DNA of 64,000 bases from Serratia sp. H1w (GCF_000633355.1 NZ_AYMQ01000059.1:17916-81915), one strand, 5' to 3'; shown: positions 44,294 through 55,546, counted from the first letter of the stretch. Made by a program: numbers and translations. Notes: a model not told the origin generated them from the letters alone.

Positions 44294-44875
44294 ATGTACC
44301 ATGATTTAATTCGCAGTGAACTGAATGAAGCGGCTGATACCCTGGCGAAATTCCTCAGCGATGATGCCAACATTGATAACATCCAACGCGCGGCAGTGCT
44401 GTTGGCGGACTCTTTTAAAGCCGGTGGGAAAGTGATCTCCTGTGGTAACGGTGGCTCGCATTGTGATGCGATGCACTTCGCGGAAGAACTGACAGGCCGT
44501 TACCGTGAGAATCGCCCTGGTTATCCTGCCATCGCGATTTCTGACGTTAGCCATTTGTCCTGCGTCAGTAACGATTTTGGCTATGACTATGTATTCTCCC
44601 GCTACGTGGAAGCCGTGGGTCGTGAAGGCGACGTCTTGTTGGGGATCTCCACTTCCGGCAACTCTGGTAACATCATTAAAGCCATTGAAGCGGCCCGCGC
44701 CAAAGGGATGAAAGTGATCACCCTGACCGGTAAAGACGGTGGCAAAATGGCTGGTAGTGCCGATGTGGAAATCCGCGTGCCGCACTTTGGCTACGCCGAC
44801 CGTATTCAGGAAATTCATATCAAAGCGATCCACATCTTGATTCAACTGATCGAAAAAGAGATGGTGAAGGCGTAA
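44294..44875 (+). CDS. gmhA: Sedoheptulose-7-phosphate isomerase GmhA
   Basis: A 193-residue SIS-domain enzyme that makes D-glycero-D-manno-heptose-7-phosphate, the first step toward the heptose of the LPS inner core. [18 protein letters not shown] (about 52-69) and [11 protein letters not shown] (about 117-127) are the active-site loops. The ATG at 44294 is used; length matches E. coli GmhA (LpcA). Divergent from fadE as in E. coli. Confidence 0.93.
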   Translation: MYHDLIRSELNEAADTLAKFLSDDANIDNIQRAAVLLADSFKAGGKVISCGNGGSHCDAMHFAEELTGRYRENRPGYPAIAISDVSHLSCVSNDFGYDYVFSRYVEAVGREGDVLLGISTSGNSGNIIKAIEAARAKGMKVITLTGKDGGKMAGSADVEIRVPHFGYADRIQEIHIKAIHILIQLIEKEMVKA

Positions 44876-44890
44876 ATCAGCAATAAATGT

Positions 44891-44915
44891 AGGGCGTGGC
44901 ATCAGGCTGCGCCCT
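44891..44915 (+). terminator. Terminator after gmhA
   Basis: AGGGCG (44891-44896) and CGCCCT (44910-44915) flank a 13-base loop, followed by TTA. A divergent member of the GGGCG terminator family. Confidence 0.55.
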
Positions 44916-44916
44916 T

Positions 44917-45042
44917 ATACCCGTCGTATTTCAAGCTGCAGCGTTGTTACCTGCGTGCGTGAGCCCCAGTCACTTACCTTAAGTAAGCTCCTGGGGACAC
45001 ACGCACTTGTCGCCTAGCTGCAACTCGAAATTCATAGGGTAT
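44917..45042. repeat. Enterobacterial intergenic palindromic repeat (126 bp)
   Basis: The ends ATACCCGTCGTATTTCAAGC and GCTCGAAATTCATAGGGTAT (approximate) form imperfect terminal inverted repeats. Inside is a CCCCAGTCACTTAC ... GTAAGCTCCTGGGG stem. This repeat type, starting ATACCC and containing CAAGTTGCAG-like arms, is one I recall from intergenic regions of Yersinia, Serratia and relatives. One copy in this window. Confidence 0.7.
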
Positions 45043-45079
45043 ATATCTAATGTCAGTAGTCCTCAAGGGGTGGCAATCG

Positions 45080-45880
45080 ATGTGTGAACTGCTCGGGATG
45101 AGCGCCAACGTACCAACCGACATCTGTTTTAGCTTTACCGGGCTGGTACAGCGCGGTGGCCGAACCGGGCCACATAAAGATGGTTGGGGCATTACCTTCT
45201 ATGAAGGCAACGGTTGCCGCACATTCAAAGATCCCCAGCCAAGCTTCAATTCCCCTATTGCCCGCCTGGTGCAGGAATATCCGATCAAGTCCTGTGCCGT
45301 GGTCTCCCACATTCGTCAGGCTAACCGCGGTGAAGTGGCGCTGGAAAATACCCATCCCTTTACCCGTGAGCTGTGGGGCCGCAATTGGACATATGCCCAC
45401 AATGGCCAACTGAAAGGCTATCGCCAGTTGGCAACCGGTAACTTCCGCCCGGTGGGGCAGACCGACAGTGAATATGCCTTCTGCTGGCTGTTACATCAGC
45501 TGGCGTTGAAATACCCGCGTACCCCTAGCAACTGGCCTGCCGTGTTTCGCTATATTGCGTTATTGGCCGACCAACTGCGGCAGAAAGGGGTGTTCAATAT
45601 GCTGTTGTCTGATGGGCGCTTTGTGATGGCCTATTGCTCCACCAACCTTTACTGGATCACCCGGAGAGCACCTTTTGGCAAAGCCACGCTGCTCGATCAG
45701 GACGTAGAGATTGATTTTCAGCGGCAGACCACGCCAAATGATGTGGTCACGGTCATTGCGACCCAGCCGCTGACAGGCAATGAAACCTGGCACAAGATTG
45801 CACCAGGCGAGTTTGCGTTATTTCACTTCGGTGAGCGGCTTGCTGCGGGCGAATGGGTTGGTGTTAGTCTCAAGCGTTGA
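45080..45880 (+). CDS. yafJ: Class-II glutamine amidotransferase-like protein YafJ
   Basis: A 266-residue Ntn-type amidotransferase domain protein. With the ATG at 45080, Cys2 becomes the N-terminal nucleophile (MCELLGMS), as this class requires. HIRQANRG and NTHPF, AHNGQL follow as the glutamine-pocket motifs. There is no synthetase domain; the true substrate is unknown. It is very close to E. coli YafJ in order and motif. Confidence 0.88.
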   Translation: MCELLGMSANVPTDICFSFTGLVQRGGRTGPHKDGWGITFYEGNGCRTFKDPQPSFNSPIARLVQEYPIKSCAVVSHIRQANRGEVALENTHPFTRELWGRNWTYAHNGQLKGYRQLATGNFRPVGQTDSEYAFCWLLHQLALKYPRTPSNWPAVFRYIALLADQLRQKGVFNMLLSDGRFVMAYCSTNLYWITRRAPFGKATLLDQDVEIDFQRQTTPNDVVTVIATQPLTGNETWHKIAPGEFALFHFGERLAAGEWVGVSLKR

Positions 45881-46588
45881 GGCATATTGCGTTGGCTGAC
45901 CGCTGCCAATCACCGGCTGTGCCAACACATATTGGCCGTTGGCCACGCTGACCAGCGGCGGCTGACGGTTTTTGACGAAGTAGTCATAGCCCGGTTTCAA
46001 CTGACGCCAGAAGCTGATGTAGGTCGATGAGCGGTGGCGTTGCAGGTTCTGTTCGGTCATGCGGAACGGATAAATGCTGATATCCACCCGGCTTTGCCCG
46101 TGAGCAAATGCCGCTTCAACGTAACGATAGATATCGTCCATATAGGCGTTGGTCATCGCGTAGCAACCGATCGATTTGCATTCCCCGTGGATCATCAGAT
46201 AGGCGCCGGAATATCCCTGCGATTTATCGTAATCATTCGGGAAACCGATATTGATGGCGCGATAATATTTGCTGTCTGGTTTCAGATGGCGGGTATCGAC
46301 GCTATAAAAACCTTCAGGGCTTTTGAAATCCCCTTCACGGCGTTTCGGGCCAAGCCCGCCGGAGAAGTTGCAGATAGAGAAGCTATTCACCAGGCGGAAT
46401 TCGTTGCCCATCTTGGCATACAGCTCCAACTTGCGTTCTTCTTTGAATATCTGGATATAGACCGGCGAACCTAATAATTGCTGTGCAACCACGGGCGTCT
46501 GGGGAGCCGGGGCGGGTTCACTGGCGCTGCAAGCCGTGATCAGCGGCGTACAAAATAGCATCGCAAACAACAGCGCGATTTTGCTCAT
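45818..46588 (-). CDS. yafK: YafK/DpaA-like L,D-transpeptidase-family lipoprotein
   Basis: A 256-residue protein with a lipobox (LITAC, Cys20) from the ATG at 46588. A YkuD-type catalytic segment [14 protein letters not shown] holds the likely active Cys and His. In E. coli this protein (DpaA) cuts Braun lipoprotein from peptidoglycan, reversing other L,D-transpeptidases. Convergent to yafJ, with the last 63 bases of both genes overlapping. Confidence 0.88.
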   Translation of the reverse strand: MSKIALLFAMLFCTPLITACSASEPAPAPQTPVVAQQLLGSPVYIQIFKEERKLELYAKMGNEFRLVNSFSICNFSGGLGPKRREGDFKSPEGFYSVDTRHLKPDSKYYRAINIGFPNDYDKSQGYSGAYLMIHGECKSIGCYAMTNAYMDDIYRYVEAAFAHGQSRVDISIYPFRMTEQNLQRHRSSTYISFWRQLKPGYDYFVKNRQPPLVSVANGQYVLAQPVIGSGQPTQYASTLETNTNPFARSKPLTEVK

Positions 46589-47133
46589 TATTGATTTATC
46601 CTGCTTATATTTATTTGCTGATATAGCTAACGCCACCAGCATGCCACTGACGAGTTACCACATTAAACCACGTCAGATTACCAGCGTGTTTTTTTTTCGC
46701 AATACGACAAGTGTATAAAAAAACTACAATCATCGGTAAAAGTGAAATGAGCCGCAGTTTTTAACGAATAGTGTCAAAGGATAACAGGCGGTTAATTGCA
46801 TTTCCTCGACTCAGGTCACTAGATAGCACGGAAAAATTCCGTCGAAAATGTTAATATCTTGCCATGCTGCGTCGTTATTAATCGGTAATCAATGCGTGGA
46901 TATTGTGTGAAATAGCATCAATACCGCCATCGTTTACAGCAATGTTTTAACATTCTGCAGTATTGGTTTACTCACCGGCCTGGGTGTTAACGGTCAGAGT
47001 GAATATTTCAAGTTGGGCATGAGGTCATCGTGTTCATCCTGAGTGGGCCAAGGCCACCTCATCATCCGGCATGGTCTGTGCCAGCCTCTGGGCGGGTAGG
47101 ACGTGTGAAAATTTAAAACATCGTATAAATCCT
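46589..47133 (+). promoter_or_regulatory. Long nqr upstream region with alternative stems
   Basis: 545 bp divide yafK and nqrA with no gene seen. Near nqrA, GAGTGGGCC (47041-47049) can pair with GGCCACCTC (47052-47060), while ATGAGGT (47019-47025) can pair with ACCTCAT (47056-47062). The two use the same bases. No clear ribosome site precedes the nqrA ATG. The nqr promoter must lie here. A leader switch is possible but not shown. Confidence 0.4.
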
Positions 47134-48483
47134 ATGATCAAAATAAGAAAAGGGTTGGATCTGCCAATAGCTGGGGCACCTTCGCAGGTGATCCAGAATG
47201 GCCCAGCGATCACCAAAGTGGCGCTGCTCGGCCAGGAATATGTTGGTATGCGCCCCTCCATGTTGGTACAGGTTGGCGATCGCGTTAAAAAAGGCCAGGC
47301 GCTGTTTGAAGACAAGAAGATCCCCGGGGTTTTCTTTACGGCACCGGCCAGCGGGCAGATCGCTGCTATCAATCGCGGTGAACGCCGCATGCTGCAATCG
47401 GTCGTCATTGAGATCGACAACGATGGCGAAGAGCAGGTAGAGCTGGCTTATTATCAGCAGGCTGACTTGCCGATGCTGGAGCGCCAACAGGTCGAAAGCG
47501 ATCTGATCGCCAGTGGCCTGTGGACCGCACTACGTACCCGCCCGTTCAGCAAAACCCCTCATCCAGGCACCTCACCGCGCGCTATTTTTGTCAGCGCTAT
47601 CGATACCCAGCCGTTGGCGGCCGATCCGTTGGTGATTATCAACGAGCAACTGGCGGCATTTAACGCCGGGCTGACGGTATTGGCACGTCTGACGGAAGGC
47701 AAGGTCCATGTCTGCCATGCGGCGGGCACGCGGCTGGATACGGCTGCCGGAGCACAGATTGGTTACAGCGAGTTTGCTGGCCTGCACCCTGCGGGACTGG
47801 TAGGGACGCATATTCACTTCCTGGAACCGGTCAGCCTGAAGAAAACCGTTTGGCATATCGGTTATCAGGACGTGATTGCCATCGGTACTCTGTTCACCAC
47901 CGGCAAGCTGGATACCCAACGCGTAGTTGCTCTGGCGGGGCCACAGGTGGAACAACCGGTGCTGCTGCGTACCCGTTTGGGGGCCAGCCTGGATGAACTG
48001 ACGGCGGGCCGTCTGAAGGCCGGTGAGAACCGGGTCATTTCCGGCTCGGTGTTGAGCGGCTTCCATGCCAGCGGCCCGAGCGCCTGGCTGGGTCGTTTCC
48101 ACAACCAGGTTTCAGTGTTGCTGGAAGGGCGGGAGAAAGAGCTGCTGGGGTGGATCACGCCAGCGCCGGATAAATTCTCCATCACCCGCACCACGCTGGG
48201 CCATTTCCTCAAACACAAGCTGTTCGCTTTCTCCACCACCACCAACGGCGGTGAGCGTTCGATGGTGCCGATCGGCAATTACGAGCGGGTGATGCCGCTG
48301 GATATCCTGCCGACCCATCTGCTGCGCGATTTGCTGGCGGGCGATACGGACAGTGCCCAGGCGCTGGGCTGTCTGGAGCTGGATGAAGAAGATCTGGCGT
48401 TGTGCACCTTCGTTTGCCCCGGCAAGTATGAATATGGCCCGGTGCTGCGTGAAGTGCTGACCAAGATTGAGCAGGAAGGATAA
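47134..48483 (+). CDS. nqrA: Na+-translocating NADH:quinone reductase subunit A
   Basis: A 449-residue peripheral subunit of the six-subunit sodium pump that links NADH oxidation to sodium export. It begins [16 protein letters not shown], the conserved NqrA start with a hammerhead/biotinyl-like N-terminal fold, and lies first in the operon. The ATG at 47134 is chosen; the upstream in-frame extension is not NqrA-like. NqrA is associated with quinone binding. Confidence 0.93.
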   Translation: MIKIRKGLDLPIAGAPSQVIQNGPAITKVALLGQEYVGMRPSMLVQVGDRVKKGQALFEDKKIPGVFFTAPASGQIAAINRGERRMLQSVVIEIDNDGEEQVELAYYQQADLPMLERQQVESDLIASGLWTALRTRPFSKTPHPGTSPRAIFVSAIDTQPLAADPLVIINEQLAAFNAGLTVLARLTEGKVHVCHAAGTRLDTAAGAQIGYSEFAGLHPAGLVGTHIHFLEPVSLKKTVWHIGYQDVIAIGTLFTTGKLDTQRVVALAGPQVEQPVLLRTRLGASLDELTAGRLKAGENRVISGSVLSGFHASGPSAWLGRFHNQVSVLLEGREKELLGWITPAPDKFSITRTTLGHFLKHKLFAFSTTTNGGERSMVPIGNYERVMPLDILPTHLLRDLLAGDTDSAQALGCLELDEEDLALCTFVCPGKYEYGPVLREVLTKIEQEG

Positions 48484-48486
48484 CCG

Positions 48487-49728
48487 ATGGGCCTGAAGAA
48501 TTTTTTTGACAAGATTGAGCATCACTTCACGCCGGGTGGCAAGCTGGAAAAGTGGTACCCGCTGTTTGAAGCGACGGCGACGGTGTTCTATACGCCCGGC
48601 ACGGTAACGCGCGGGGCTTCGCACGTGCGTGATGCCATCGATCTGAAACGCATGATGATCCTGGTATGGCTGGCCGTGTTCCCGGCGATGTTCTGGGGCA
48701 TGTACAACGTTGGCCAGCAGACTATCCCGGCGCTGCACCACCTGTACAGCGGCGATCAGTTGCAACAGGTGCTGGCAGGGGATTGGCATTACTGGCTGGC
48801 ACAGATGCTGGGGGCCACGCTCGACGCCGATGCTGGCTGGATCAGCAAGATGGTGCTCGGTGCGACCTACTTCGTCCCGATCTACGCGGTGGTATTCCTG
48901 GTTGGCGGTTTCTGGGAAGTGGTGTTTGCGATGGTACGCAAGCATGAGATCAACGAAGGCTTCTTCGTCACCTCGATCCTGTTTGCCCTGATCGTGCCGC
49001 CAACCCTGCCGTTATGGCAGGCTGCACTAGGTATCAGCTTTGGTGTAGTCGTCGCCAAGGAGATCTTCGGCGGTACCGGGCGTAACTTCCTCAACCCGGC
49101 GTTGGCGGGGCGTGCCTTCCTGTTCTTCGCCTACCCGGCGCAGATATCTGGCGATCTGGTGTGGACGGCGGCTGACGGCTTTTCCGGCGCGACACCGCTG
49201 GCACAGTGGAGCGTAGGTGGAGCACATAGCCTGACCAACGTCACCACTGGCCAATCCATCAGTTGGATGGATGCGTTTATCGGCAATATCCCTGGCTCGA
49301 TCGGTGAAGTTTCGACCCTGATGATCCTGATCGGTGGGGCGATTATCCTGTTTGGCCGTGTCGCCTCCTGGCGCATCGTGGCCGGCGTGATGATCGGCAT
49401 GATCGCCACTGCGTATCTGTTCAACGCTATTGGCTCCGCCACCAACCCGATGTTTGCCATGCCCTGGTATTGGCATCTGGTGCTGGGTGGTTTTGCCTTC
49501 GGTATGGTCTTTATGGCAACCGATCCCGTTTCCGCCTCGTTTACCAACAAAGGGAAGTGGTGGTACGGCATCCTGATCGGCGTGATGTGCGTGCTGATCC
49601 GGGTGGTCAACCCGGCCTATCCGGAAGGCATGATGCTGGCGATCCTGTTCGCCAACCTGTTCGCACCGCTGTTCGATTATCTGGTGGTGCAGGCTAACAT
49701 CAAGCGGAGAAAAGCACGTGGCGAATGA
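48487..49728 (+). CDS. nqrB: Na+-NQR subunit B
   Basis: A 413-residue integral membrane subunit with about ten helices. The FMN attachment motif SGAT ends in Thr236, the same residue number as in Vibrio; ApbE joins FMN there by a phosphoester. It forms part of the sodium channel. 3 bp after nqrA; its end overlaps nqrC by 11 bp. Confidence 0.94.
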   Translation: MGLKNFFDKIEHHFTPGGKLEKWYPLFEATATVFYTPGTVTRGASHVRDAIDLKRMMILVWLAVFPAMFWGMYNVGQQTIPALHHLYSGDQLQQVLAGDWHYWLAQMLGATLDADAGWISKMVLGATYFVPIYAVVFLVGGFWEVVFAMVRKHEINEGFFVTSILFALIVPPTLPLWQAALGISFGVVVAKEIFGGTGRNFLNPALAGRAFLFFAYPAQISGDLVWTAADGFSGATPLAQWSVGGAHSLTNVTTGQSISWMDAFIGNIPGSIGEVSTLMILIGGAIILFGRVASWRIVAGVMIGMIATAYLFNAIGSATNPMFAMPWYWHLVLGGFAFGMVFMATDPVSASFTNKGKWWYGILIGVMCVLIRVVNPAYPEGMMLAILFANLFAPLFDYLVVQANIKRRKARGE

Positions 49729-50512
49729 ATCAAAAAATGACAGCTTTGGCAAAACGCTGCTAGTAGTGCTGCTGCTGTGTCTGGTGTGTTCTGTGGTTGT
49801 CGCGGGTTCCGCCGTCGGGCTGCAATCCAGACAGCAGGAACAGCGTCTGCTGGATAAGCAGCGCAACATTCTGGACGTGGCTGGCTTGCTGCAACCGGGA
49901 ATGACCGGCGAGCAGGTGAAAGCGGCCTTTGGCAAACGCATTGAACCGCGCTTGCTGGATCTGGACAGCGGTGAGTTTGTGCCTGGCGATGCGACTTCCT
50001 TCGATCTGGCCGCCGCATTACGCAGCGATGCCAAGAGCCGGGCGTTGACTGCTGAGGAAGATCTGGCCGGTATCCGCCGCCGTAGCAATCAGGCTGAAAT
50101 CTACCTGGTGCGCGACGAAAACGGCGCGGTGAGCAAGATTGTGCTGCCGGTCTACGGCACTGGCCTATGGTCGATGATGTACGCCTTTGTGGCGCTGGAT
50201 GCCGACGGCAATACGGTGCGCGGGCTGAGCTTTTACCAACACGGTGAAACTCCTGGCCTGGGCGGCGAGATCCAGAACGCCAGCTGGCGCGCGCAGTGGA
50301 TCGGCAAGCAGCTGTTTGATGACAGCGGCAACCCGGCCATCCGCATCGTGAAGGGCGGAGCGCGGCAAGGGGATATCCACGGTGTGGATGGCTTGTCCGG
50401 CGCGACGCTGACGGCCAACGGCGTACAGCATACGTTTAATTTCTGGTTGGGCGAGCACGGTTTTGGCCCATTCCTGCAGAAAGTTCGTGAAGGAGCGCTG
50501 AAAAATGGCTGA
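49718..50512 (+). CDS. nqrC: Na+-NQR subunit C
   Basis: A 264-residue subunit with one N-terminal helix (about 13-32) and a periplasmic domain. The second covalent FMN sits on Thr230 of LSGAT. The start is a GTG at 49718, inside nqrB. It relays electrons between the NqrDE iron centre and NqrB. Confidence 0.93.
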   Translation: MANESKNDSFGKTLLVVLLLCLVCSVVVAGSAVGLQSRQQEQRLLDKQRNILDVAGLLQPGMTGEQVKAAFGKRIEPRLLDLDSGEFVPGDATSFDLAAALRSDAKSRALTAEEDLAGIRRRSNQAEIYLVRDENGAVSKIVLPVYGTGLWSMMYAFVALDADGNTVRGLSFYQHGETPGLGGEIQNASWRAQWIGKQLFDDSGNPAIRIVKGGARQGDIHGVDGLSGATLTANGVQHTFNFWLGEHGFGPFLQKVREGALKNG

Positions 50513-51134
50513 TTCCAAAGAGGTTAAACGGGTCCTGTTGGGGCCGCTGTTTGACAATAACCCGATCGCGCTACAGGTGCTGGGCGTCTGTTCGGCCCTG
50601 GCGGTGACCACCAAGCTGGAAACGGCGGTGGTGATGACCATTGCGGTCACCCTGGTCACCGCGTTTTCCAGCTTCTTTATCTCGCTGATCCGTCACCATA
50701 TCCCCAACAGCGTACGTATCATCGTTCAGATGACGATCATCGCCTCGCTGGTAATTGTGGTCGATCAGTTGCTGCGCGCCTATGCGTTTGAAATCTCCAA
50801 ACAGCTTTCGGTATTCGTCGGACTGATCATCACCAACTGTATCGTGATGGGCCGTGCCGAGGCGTACGCCATGAAGTCACCGCCAATTGAGAGCTTTATG
50901 GACGGTATCGGTAATGGGCTGGGCTACGGCGTGATCCTGATCCTGGTGGGCTTCCTGCGTGAGCTGGTGGGCTCGGGCAAGCTGTTTGGCATTACGGTGC
51001 TGGAAACGGTACAGAACGGCGGCTGGTATCAACCTAACGGCCTGTTCCTGCTGGCGCCGAGTGCGTTCTTTATCATCGGCCTGCTGATTTGGGGATTACG
51101 TTCCCTCAAGCCAGCACAGATAGAAAAGGAGTAA
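50505..51134 (+). CDS. nqrD: Na+-NQR subunit D
   Basis: A 209-residue membrane subunit with six helices, of the NqrDE/RnfAE family. A conserved cysteine in [13 protein letters not shown] helps bind the iron centre lying between NqrD and NqrE. It overlaps nqrC by 8 bp and precedes nqrE by 6 bp. Confidence 0.94.
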   Translation: MADSKEVKRVLLGPLFDNNPIALQVLGVCSALAVTTKLETAVVMTIAVTLVTAFSSFFISLIRHHIPNSVRIIVQMTIIASLVIVVDQLLRAYAFEISKQLSVFVGLIITNCIVMGRAEAYAMKSPPIESFMDGIGNGLGYGVILILVGFLRELVGSGKLFGITVLETVQNGGWYQPNGLFLLAPSAFFIIGLLIWGLRSLKPAQIEKE

Positions 51135-51140
51135 CCGCCG

Positions 51141-51737
51141 ATGGCTCACTATATCAGCCTGTTTGTGCGTGCGGTGTTCGTTGAGAACATGGCACTGGCG
51201 TTCTTCCTGGGGATGTGTACCTTCCTGGCGGTGTCGAAGAAGGTCTCGACCTCGTTTGGCCTGGGGATTGCCGTCACCTTGGTGCTGGGCATCTCGGTAC
51301 CGGTCAACAATCTGGTTTATAACCTGATCCTGCGTGATGGGGCGCTGGTGGAAGGCGTCGATCTGAGCTTCCTCAACTTCATCACCTTTATCGGTGTGAT
51401 TGCGGCACTGGTGCAGATCCTGGAGATGATCCTCGATCGCTTCTTCCCGGCGCTCTACAACGCCCTGGGGATCTTCCTGCCGTTGATCACGGTGAACTGT
51501 GCCATCTTCGGCGGCGTGTCGTTCATGGTGCAGCGTGATTACAACTTTATGGAATCCGTGGTGTATGGCTTCGGCTCCGGCACCGGCTGGATGCTGGCGA
51601 TCGTTGCCATGGCGGGGATCCGCGAAAAACTGAAGTATGCCGATGTGCCAGCCGGACTGCGTGGCCTGGGCATTACCTTTATTACCACCGGATTGATGGC
51701 ATTGGGCTTTATGTCGTTCTCCGGCGTCCAGTTGTAA
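51141..51737 (+). CDS. nqrE: Na+-NQR subunit E
   Basis: A 198-residue six-helix partner of NqrD in inverted topology. It has the paired TVNCAIFGG cysteine motif (about 118-126) and GMCTF near the first helix. The two subunits share one iron site in the membrane. Confidence 0.94.
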   Translation: MAHYISLFVRAVFVENMALAFFLGMCTFLAVSKKVSTSFGLGIAVTLVLGISVPVNNLVYNLILRDGALVEGVDLSFLNFITFIGVIAALVQILEMILDRFFPALYNALGIFLPLITVNCAIFGGVSFMVQRDYNFMESVVYGFGSGTGWMLAIVAMAGIREKLKYADVPAGLRGLGITFITTGLMALGFMSFSGVQL

Positions 51738-51752
51738 AGGCAGGAAGCATTT

Positions 51753-52976
51753 ATGGAAATTATTTTAGGCGTGGTCATGTTTACCTGCATCGTGATGGTG
51801 CTGGCGTTACTGATCCTGTTTGCCAAATCCAAGCTGGTGAACACCGGTGACATTGCCGTTGAGGTTAACGGCGATCAAGACAAAAGCTTTACCGCTCCGG
51901 CGGGGGATAAGCTGCTCAATATGCTCTCCAGCCAGGGGATCTTCGTCTCCTCGGCCTGTGGCGGCGGCGGCTCCTGCGGCCAGTGCCGGGTGGTGATCAA
52001 AGAGGGCGGTGGTGATATTTTGCCGACCGAACTTTCCCACATCAGCAAGCGTGAAGCCAAAGAGGGCTGCCGTCTGGCTTGCCAGGTTAACGTTAAGCAG
52101 AACCTGAAAATCGAACTGCCGGAAGAGATCTTCGGCGTGAAGAAATGGGACTGCGAGGTTATCTCCAACGATAACAAGGCAACCTTTATCAAAGAGCTGA
52201 AGTTGCGTATTCCGGATGGGGAAGATGTGCCTTTCCGCGCTGGGGGCTTTATCCAGATCGAAGCGCCTGCGCATGAAGTGAATTATGCCGATTTTGACGT
52301 GCCGCAGGAATACCGTGGCGACTGGGATAAATTCAACCTGTTCCGCTATCGTTCGGTAGTAAAAGAGCCGACGGTGCGCGCCTATTCGATGGCCAACTAC
52401 CCCGATGAGAAAGGCATCATCATGCTCAACGTGCGTATCGCTACGCCGCCGCCGAGCAACCCGGACGCACCGCCGGGCATTATGTCTTCCTACATCTGGT
52501 CGCTGAAAGCCGGGGATAAGGTGACGATCTCCGGGCCGTTTGGTGAATTCTTTGCCAAAGACACCGACGCCGAGATGATCTTTATCGGCGGTGGGGCCGG
52601 GATGGCACCGATGCGTTCACACATTTTCGATCAGTTGAAGCGCCTGAAGTCGAAGCGCAAAATTACCTTCTGGTACGGTGCACGCTCGTTACGCGAAATG
52701 TTCTACGAGGACGACTTCAACCATCTGCAAGAAGAGAATGAAAACTTCACCTGGCACGTAGCGCTTTCCGATCCGCAGCCAGAAGATAACTGGACGGGGT
52801 ACACCGGCTTTATTCATAATGTCCTGCTGGAAAATTATCTGCGGAACCATCCAGCGCCGGAAGATTGTGAATTCTATATGTGTGGGCCGCCGATGATGAA
52901 CGCGGCGGTGATCAAGATGCTGAAGGATCTGGGCGTGGAAGATGAAAACATCATGCTCGATGACTTTGGCGGTTAA
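51753..52976 (+). CDS. nqrF: Na+-NQR subunit F (NADH dehydrogenase)
   Basis: A 407-residue entry subunit. An N-terminal helix (about 3-24) is followed by a 2Fe-2S ferredoxin domain (Cys69, 75, 78, 110), and an FAD/NADH reductase module with RAYSMANYP (FAD) and [13 protein letters not shown] (NADH). It takes electrons from NADH and passes them through FAD to the cluster. Confidence 0.94.
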   Translation: MEIILGVVMFTCIVMVLALLILFAKSKLVNTGDIAVEVNGDQDKSFTAPAGDKLLNMLSSQGIFVSSACGGGGSCGQCRVVIKEGGGDILPTELSHISKREAKEGCRLACQVNVKQNLKIELPEEIFGVKKWDCEVISNDNKATFIKELKLRIPDGEDVPFRAGGFIQIEAPAHEVNYADFDVPQEYRGDWDKFNLFRYRSVVKEPTVRAYSMANYPDEKGIIMLNVRIATPPPSNPDAPPGIMSSYIWSLKAGDKVTISGPFGEFFAKDTDAEMIFIGGGAGMAPMRSHIFDQLKRLKSKRKITFWYGARSLREMFYEDDFNHLQEENENFTWHVALSDPQPEDNWTGYTGFIHNVLLENYLRNHPAPEDCEFYMCGPPMMNAAVIKMLKDLGVEDENIMLDDFGG

Positions 52977-53000
52977 ATGCGAGCAGCGGGCGGCAATGGA

Positions 53001-54017
53001 ATGAAGGTATGGATGATGGCGGCGGCGCTGGCCGCCGCAGTGTTGCTGACCGGTTGTAAACCGCAGCAGGAAAACCTGCGTGGCAAGACCATGGGGACCT
53101 CCTATTCGATCAGCTATCTCCCTGGGGAGGGGACGCCTTCTGCGGCAACGCTGCAACAGGAGATCGACAAACAGCTGGTGCAGGTCAACGATCAGATGTC
53201 GACCTACCAACCGGATTCCGAACTGAGCCGCTTTAACGCAAGCCGGGAAGTGGATAAACCTTTCCCGGTTTCTGCTGCCACCACGGAAGTGGTGCTGGAA
53301 GCGCTGCGTATTAACCGCGTTACCGACGGTGCACTGGATGTGACCGTTGGGCCGCTGGTGAACCTGTGGGGCTTTGGCCCGGAAGGGCGACCGGACAAAG
53401 TACCGAGCGCCGCCGAGCTGGAACAGCGCCGTAATTGGACCGGGATCGACAAGCTGGCGGTTGAGGGCAATGCGCTGGTGAAGCGTATTCCTGAACTGTA
53501 TGTCGATCTCTCCGCCATTGCCAAGGGCTACGGGGTTGATGCGATTGCTCATTACCTCCAATCGCAGGGCGTCAAAAATTACATGGTCGATATCGGCGGG
53601 GAAGTCCGCACCCGCGGCCATAACGGCGAGAAGAAGCCATGGCGCATTGCCATCGAGCGGCCAACTGCCGGGGTGGAGAAGCAGGCGCAACTGGTCATCG
53701 AACCGGGCGAGATAGCGATGGCCACCTCAGGAGACTACCGTAATTACTTCGAACAGGACGGAGTGCGCTATTCTCATACTATCGATCCGTTCACTGGCAA
53801 ACCGATCCGCCACCATCTGGTGTCGATCACGGTGATCAGCCCACTGTGTATGACGGCAGATGGACTTTCCACTGGATTGAACGTCATGGGGCCGGAGCGC
53901 GGTATGGCGTTGGCCAACCTGCTGGGGATCCCGGTGTTTATGATCGTGAAAACCGCCAAAGGGTTCGAAGAACGTTATTCCGACGCGTTCAAACCCTATC
54001 TGAAAAAAGCGTTGTGA
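53001..54017 (+). CDS. apbE: FMN transferase ApbE (flavin:NQR)
   Basis: A 338-residue lipoprotein. I take the ATG at 53001, so the signal peptide MKVWMMAAALAAAVLLTGC (lipobox Cys19) starts right at the N-terminus; ATG 52977 is possible as well. ApbE moves FMN from FAD onto the SGAT threonines of NqrB and NqrC outside the inner membrane. Core motifs such as GTSYSI, DVTVGPLVNLWGFGP and DLSAIAKGYGVD are present. Its place inside the operon fits. Confidence 0.92.
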   Translation: MKVWMMAAALAAAVLLTGCKPQQENLRGKTMGTSYSISYLPGEGTPSAATLQQEIDKQLVQVNDQMSTYQPDSELSRFNASREVDKPFPVSAATTEVVLEALRINRVTDGALDVTVGPLVNLWGFGPEGRPDKVPSAAELEQRRNWTGIDKLAVEGNALVKRIPELYVDLSAIAKGYGVDAIAHYLQSQGVKNYMVDIGGEVRTRGHNGEKKPWRIAIERPTAGVEKQAQLVIEPGEIAMATSGDYRNYFEQDGVRYSHTIDPFTGKPIRHHLVSITVISPLCMTADGLSTGLNVMGPERGMALANLLGIPVFMIVKTAKGFEERYSDAFKPYLKKAL

Positions 54018-54024
54018 GGCCGTT

Positions 54025-54252
54025 ATGTTGACGATGTTTGCTGCATCCTTTGTGCTGTTTCTGCTGGTGGTCGGCGGGATGTCGCTGGGCTATGTGTTCA
54101 AGCGCAAAACCTTGCAGGGCAGCTGTGGCGGTATTACTGCGCTGGGGATGGAGAAAGTCTGCGATTGTCCGGAACCCTGCGATGCGCGTAAAAAGCGCAT
54201 GGCCAAAGAAGCGCTACGCCGCGAAATGCTGGAAAAGCATCGTATTCTCTAG
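54025..54252 (+). CDS. nqrM: NQR maturation protein NqrM (DUF539)
   Basis: A 75-residue protein with one N-terminal helix (about 3-24) and a cysteine pattern (SCGG, VCDCPEPC). NqrM is required to build the NqrDE iron site in Vibrio. It lies 7 bp after apbE and ends the operon. Confidence 0.88.
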   Translation: MLTMFAASFVLFLLVVGGMSLGYVFKRKTLQGSCGGITALGMEKVCDCPEPCDARKKRMAKEALRREMLEKHRIL

Positions 54253-54268
54253 TCACTCAGGATCACAG

Positions 54269-54414
54269 CCCCTCACCCCAACCCTCTCCCAAAGGTCCAG
54301 CATCGTGGATTAGCCTTTGCTCCGTAGGGGCGCTGCATGCTGCGCCCGTGTTAAGGCCAGGTGCAGGTGCTAATTTGTGGTACGTTCGGTGCCCTCTCCT
54401 TTTGGGTGAGGGGG
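54269..54414. repeat. CCCTCACCC inverted-repeat element, degenerate copy C
   Basis: The left arm (CCCCTCACCCCAACCCTCTC) is intact. The right arm is shortened to CCCTCTCCTTTTGGGTGAGG, lacking the AGAGGGTTAGGG part. A short GGGCGC palindrome sits inside it. It lies between nqrM and dinB. Confidence 0.7.
54328..54347. terminator. GGGCGC palindrome inside repeat copy C
   Basis: GGGCGCTGCATGCTGCGCCC (54328-54347), a 6-bp stem with an inner GCATGC dyad. Member of the palindrome family seen after other genes; it may end nqr transcription. Confidence 0.55.
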
Positions 54415-54455
54415 TCACTCGTCTAAACTCTCCATCTTGAGCTTTTAATAATTAG

Positions 54456-54471
54456 CTGTATACTTATACAG
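54456..54471. promoter_or_regulatory. LexA (SOS) box upstream of dinB
   Basis: CTGTATACTTATACAG keeps the invariant CTGT...ACAG with the right 8-base AT-rich core. It lies 16 bp upstream of the dinB ATG, so dinB should be SOS-induced. Confidence 0.85.
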
Positions 54472-54487
54472 TATTATTGGAGGCTCG

Positions 54488-55546
54488 ATGCGTAAAATCA
54501 TTCATGTCGATATGGACTGCTTCTTCGCCGCAGTAGAAATGCGCGACGATCCCAGCCTGCGTGATATCCCGTTAGCGATCGGTGCCAGTGCCGATCGGCG
54601 TGGCGTGATCAGCACCGCCAACTATCCGGCGCGCCGCTATGGCGTACACAGTGCTATGGCAACCGCCACGGCGCTCAAGCTTTGCCCTCATTTGAAGCTG
54701 TTACCGGGGCGTATGGCGGCCTATAAAGAAGCCTCGCAGCATATCCGTGAAATTTTTGCTCGCTATACCTCGCTGGTAGAACCGCTCTCACTGGATGAAG
54801 CCTATCTGGACGTGACCAACAGCACCCAATGCAACGGCTCCGCCACGCTGATCGCCCAACAGATCCGCCAGGAGATTGCGGATGAATTGAACCTGACCGC
54901 GTCTGCGGGCATCGCCCCCATCAAATTCCTGGCCAAAATCGCCTCCGAGTTAAATAAACCCAATGGTCAATATGTGATCACACCTGCCCAAGTGCCAGCC
55001 TTCTTGCAGCAACTGCCATTGAGTAAAATTCCTGGCGTCGGCAAGGTCACCGCCAAACGGCTGGAAGAGGTGGGGCTAATTACCTGTGCCGATGTGCAGA
55101 ACTATAATCTGGCCGCCTTGTTAAAACGTTTCGGTAAATTTGGTCGGGTGCTGTGGGAGCGCTGCCAGGGTATCGATGAGCGCGAGGTTTCCCCAGATCG
55201 TTTACGTAAGTCGGTTGGCGTTGAGCGGACGCTGGTCGAAGATATCCATGATTGGCAAGAGTGCGAAACGCTAATCGTCGAAAAACTCTACCCGGAGCTG
55301 GAAATGCGTTTGCGCAAGGTCAAGCCGGATCTGCACATTGCCCGGCAAGGGGTGAAGCTGAAGTTCCAGGACTTCCAGCAAACCACTCAGGAGCACGTTT
55401 GGCCGGTGCTCAATATTGAGGATTTGCTCAACGTTGCCCGTCAGGCCTGGCAGGAGCGGCGGGAAGGACGTGGTGTAAGGCTGGTGGGCCTGCATGTGAC
55501 GCTGCTGGACCCCCAATTGGAGCGGCAATTGGTACTGACGTGGTGA
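54488..55546 (+). CDS. dinB: DNA polymerase IV DinB
   Basis: A 352-residue Y-family polymerase for error-prone bypass of damaged DNA. Metal ligands Asp8 ([12 protein letters not shown]) and Asp103-Glu104 (SLDEAYLD) are in the expected places. The helix-hairpin-helix thumb ([13 protein letters not shown]) is followed by the little finger, and the protein ends close to the E. coli length. The beta-clamp peptide at the C-terminus (LERQLVLTW) fits. A LexA box lies upstream. Confidence 0.95.
   Translation: MRKIIHVDMDCFFAAVEMRDDPSLRDIPLAIGASADRRGVISTANYPARRYGVHSAMATATALKLCPHLKLLPGRMAAYKEASQHIREIFARYTSLVEPLSLDEAYLDVTNSTQCNGSATLIAQQIRQEIADELNLTASAGIAPIKFLAKIASELNKPNGQYVITPAQVPAFLQQLPLSKIPGVGKVTAKRLEEVGLITCADVQNYNLAALLKRFGKFGRVLWERCQGIDEREVSPDRLRKSVGVERTLVEDIHDWQECETLIVEKLYPELEMRLRKVKPDLHIARQGVKLKFQDFQQTTQEHVWPVLNIEDLLNVARQAWQERREGRGVRLVGLHVTLLDPQLERQLVLTW

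Noticed and set aside
52689..53690. 333-residue leftward frame across nqrF and apbE
   Set aside because: Spans two well-supported genes on the other strand and has no recognisable features.
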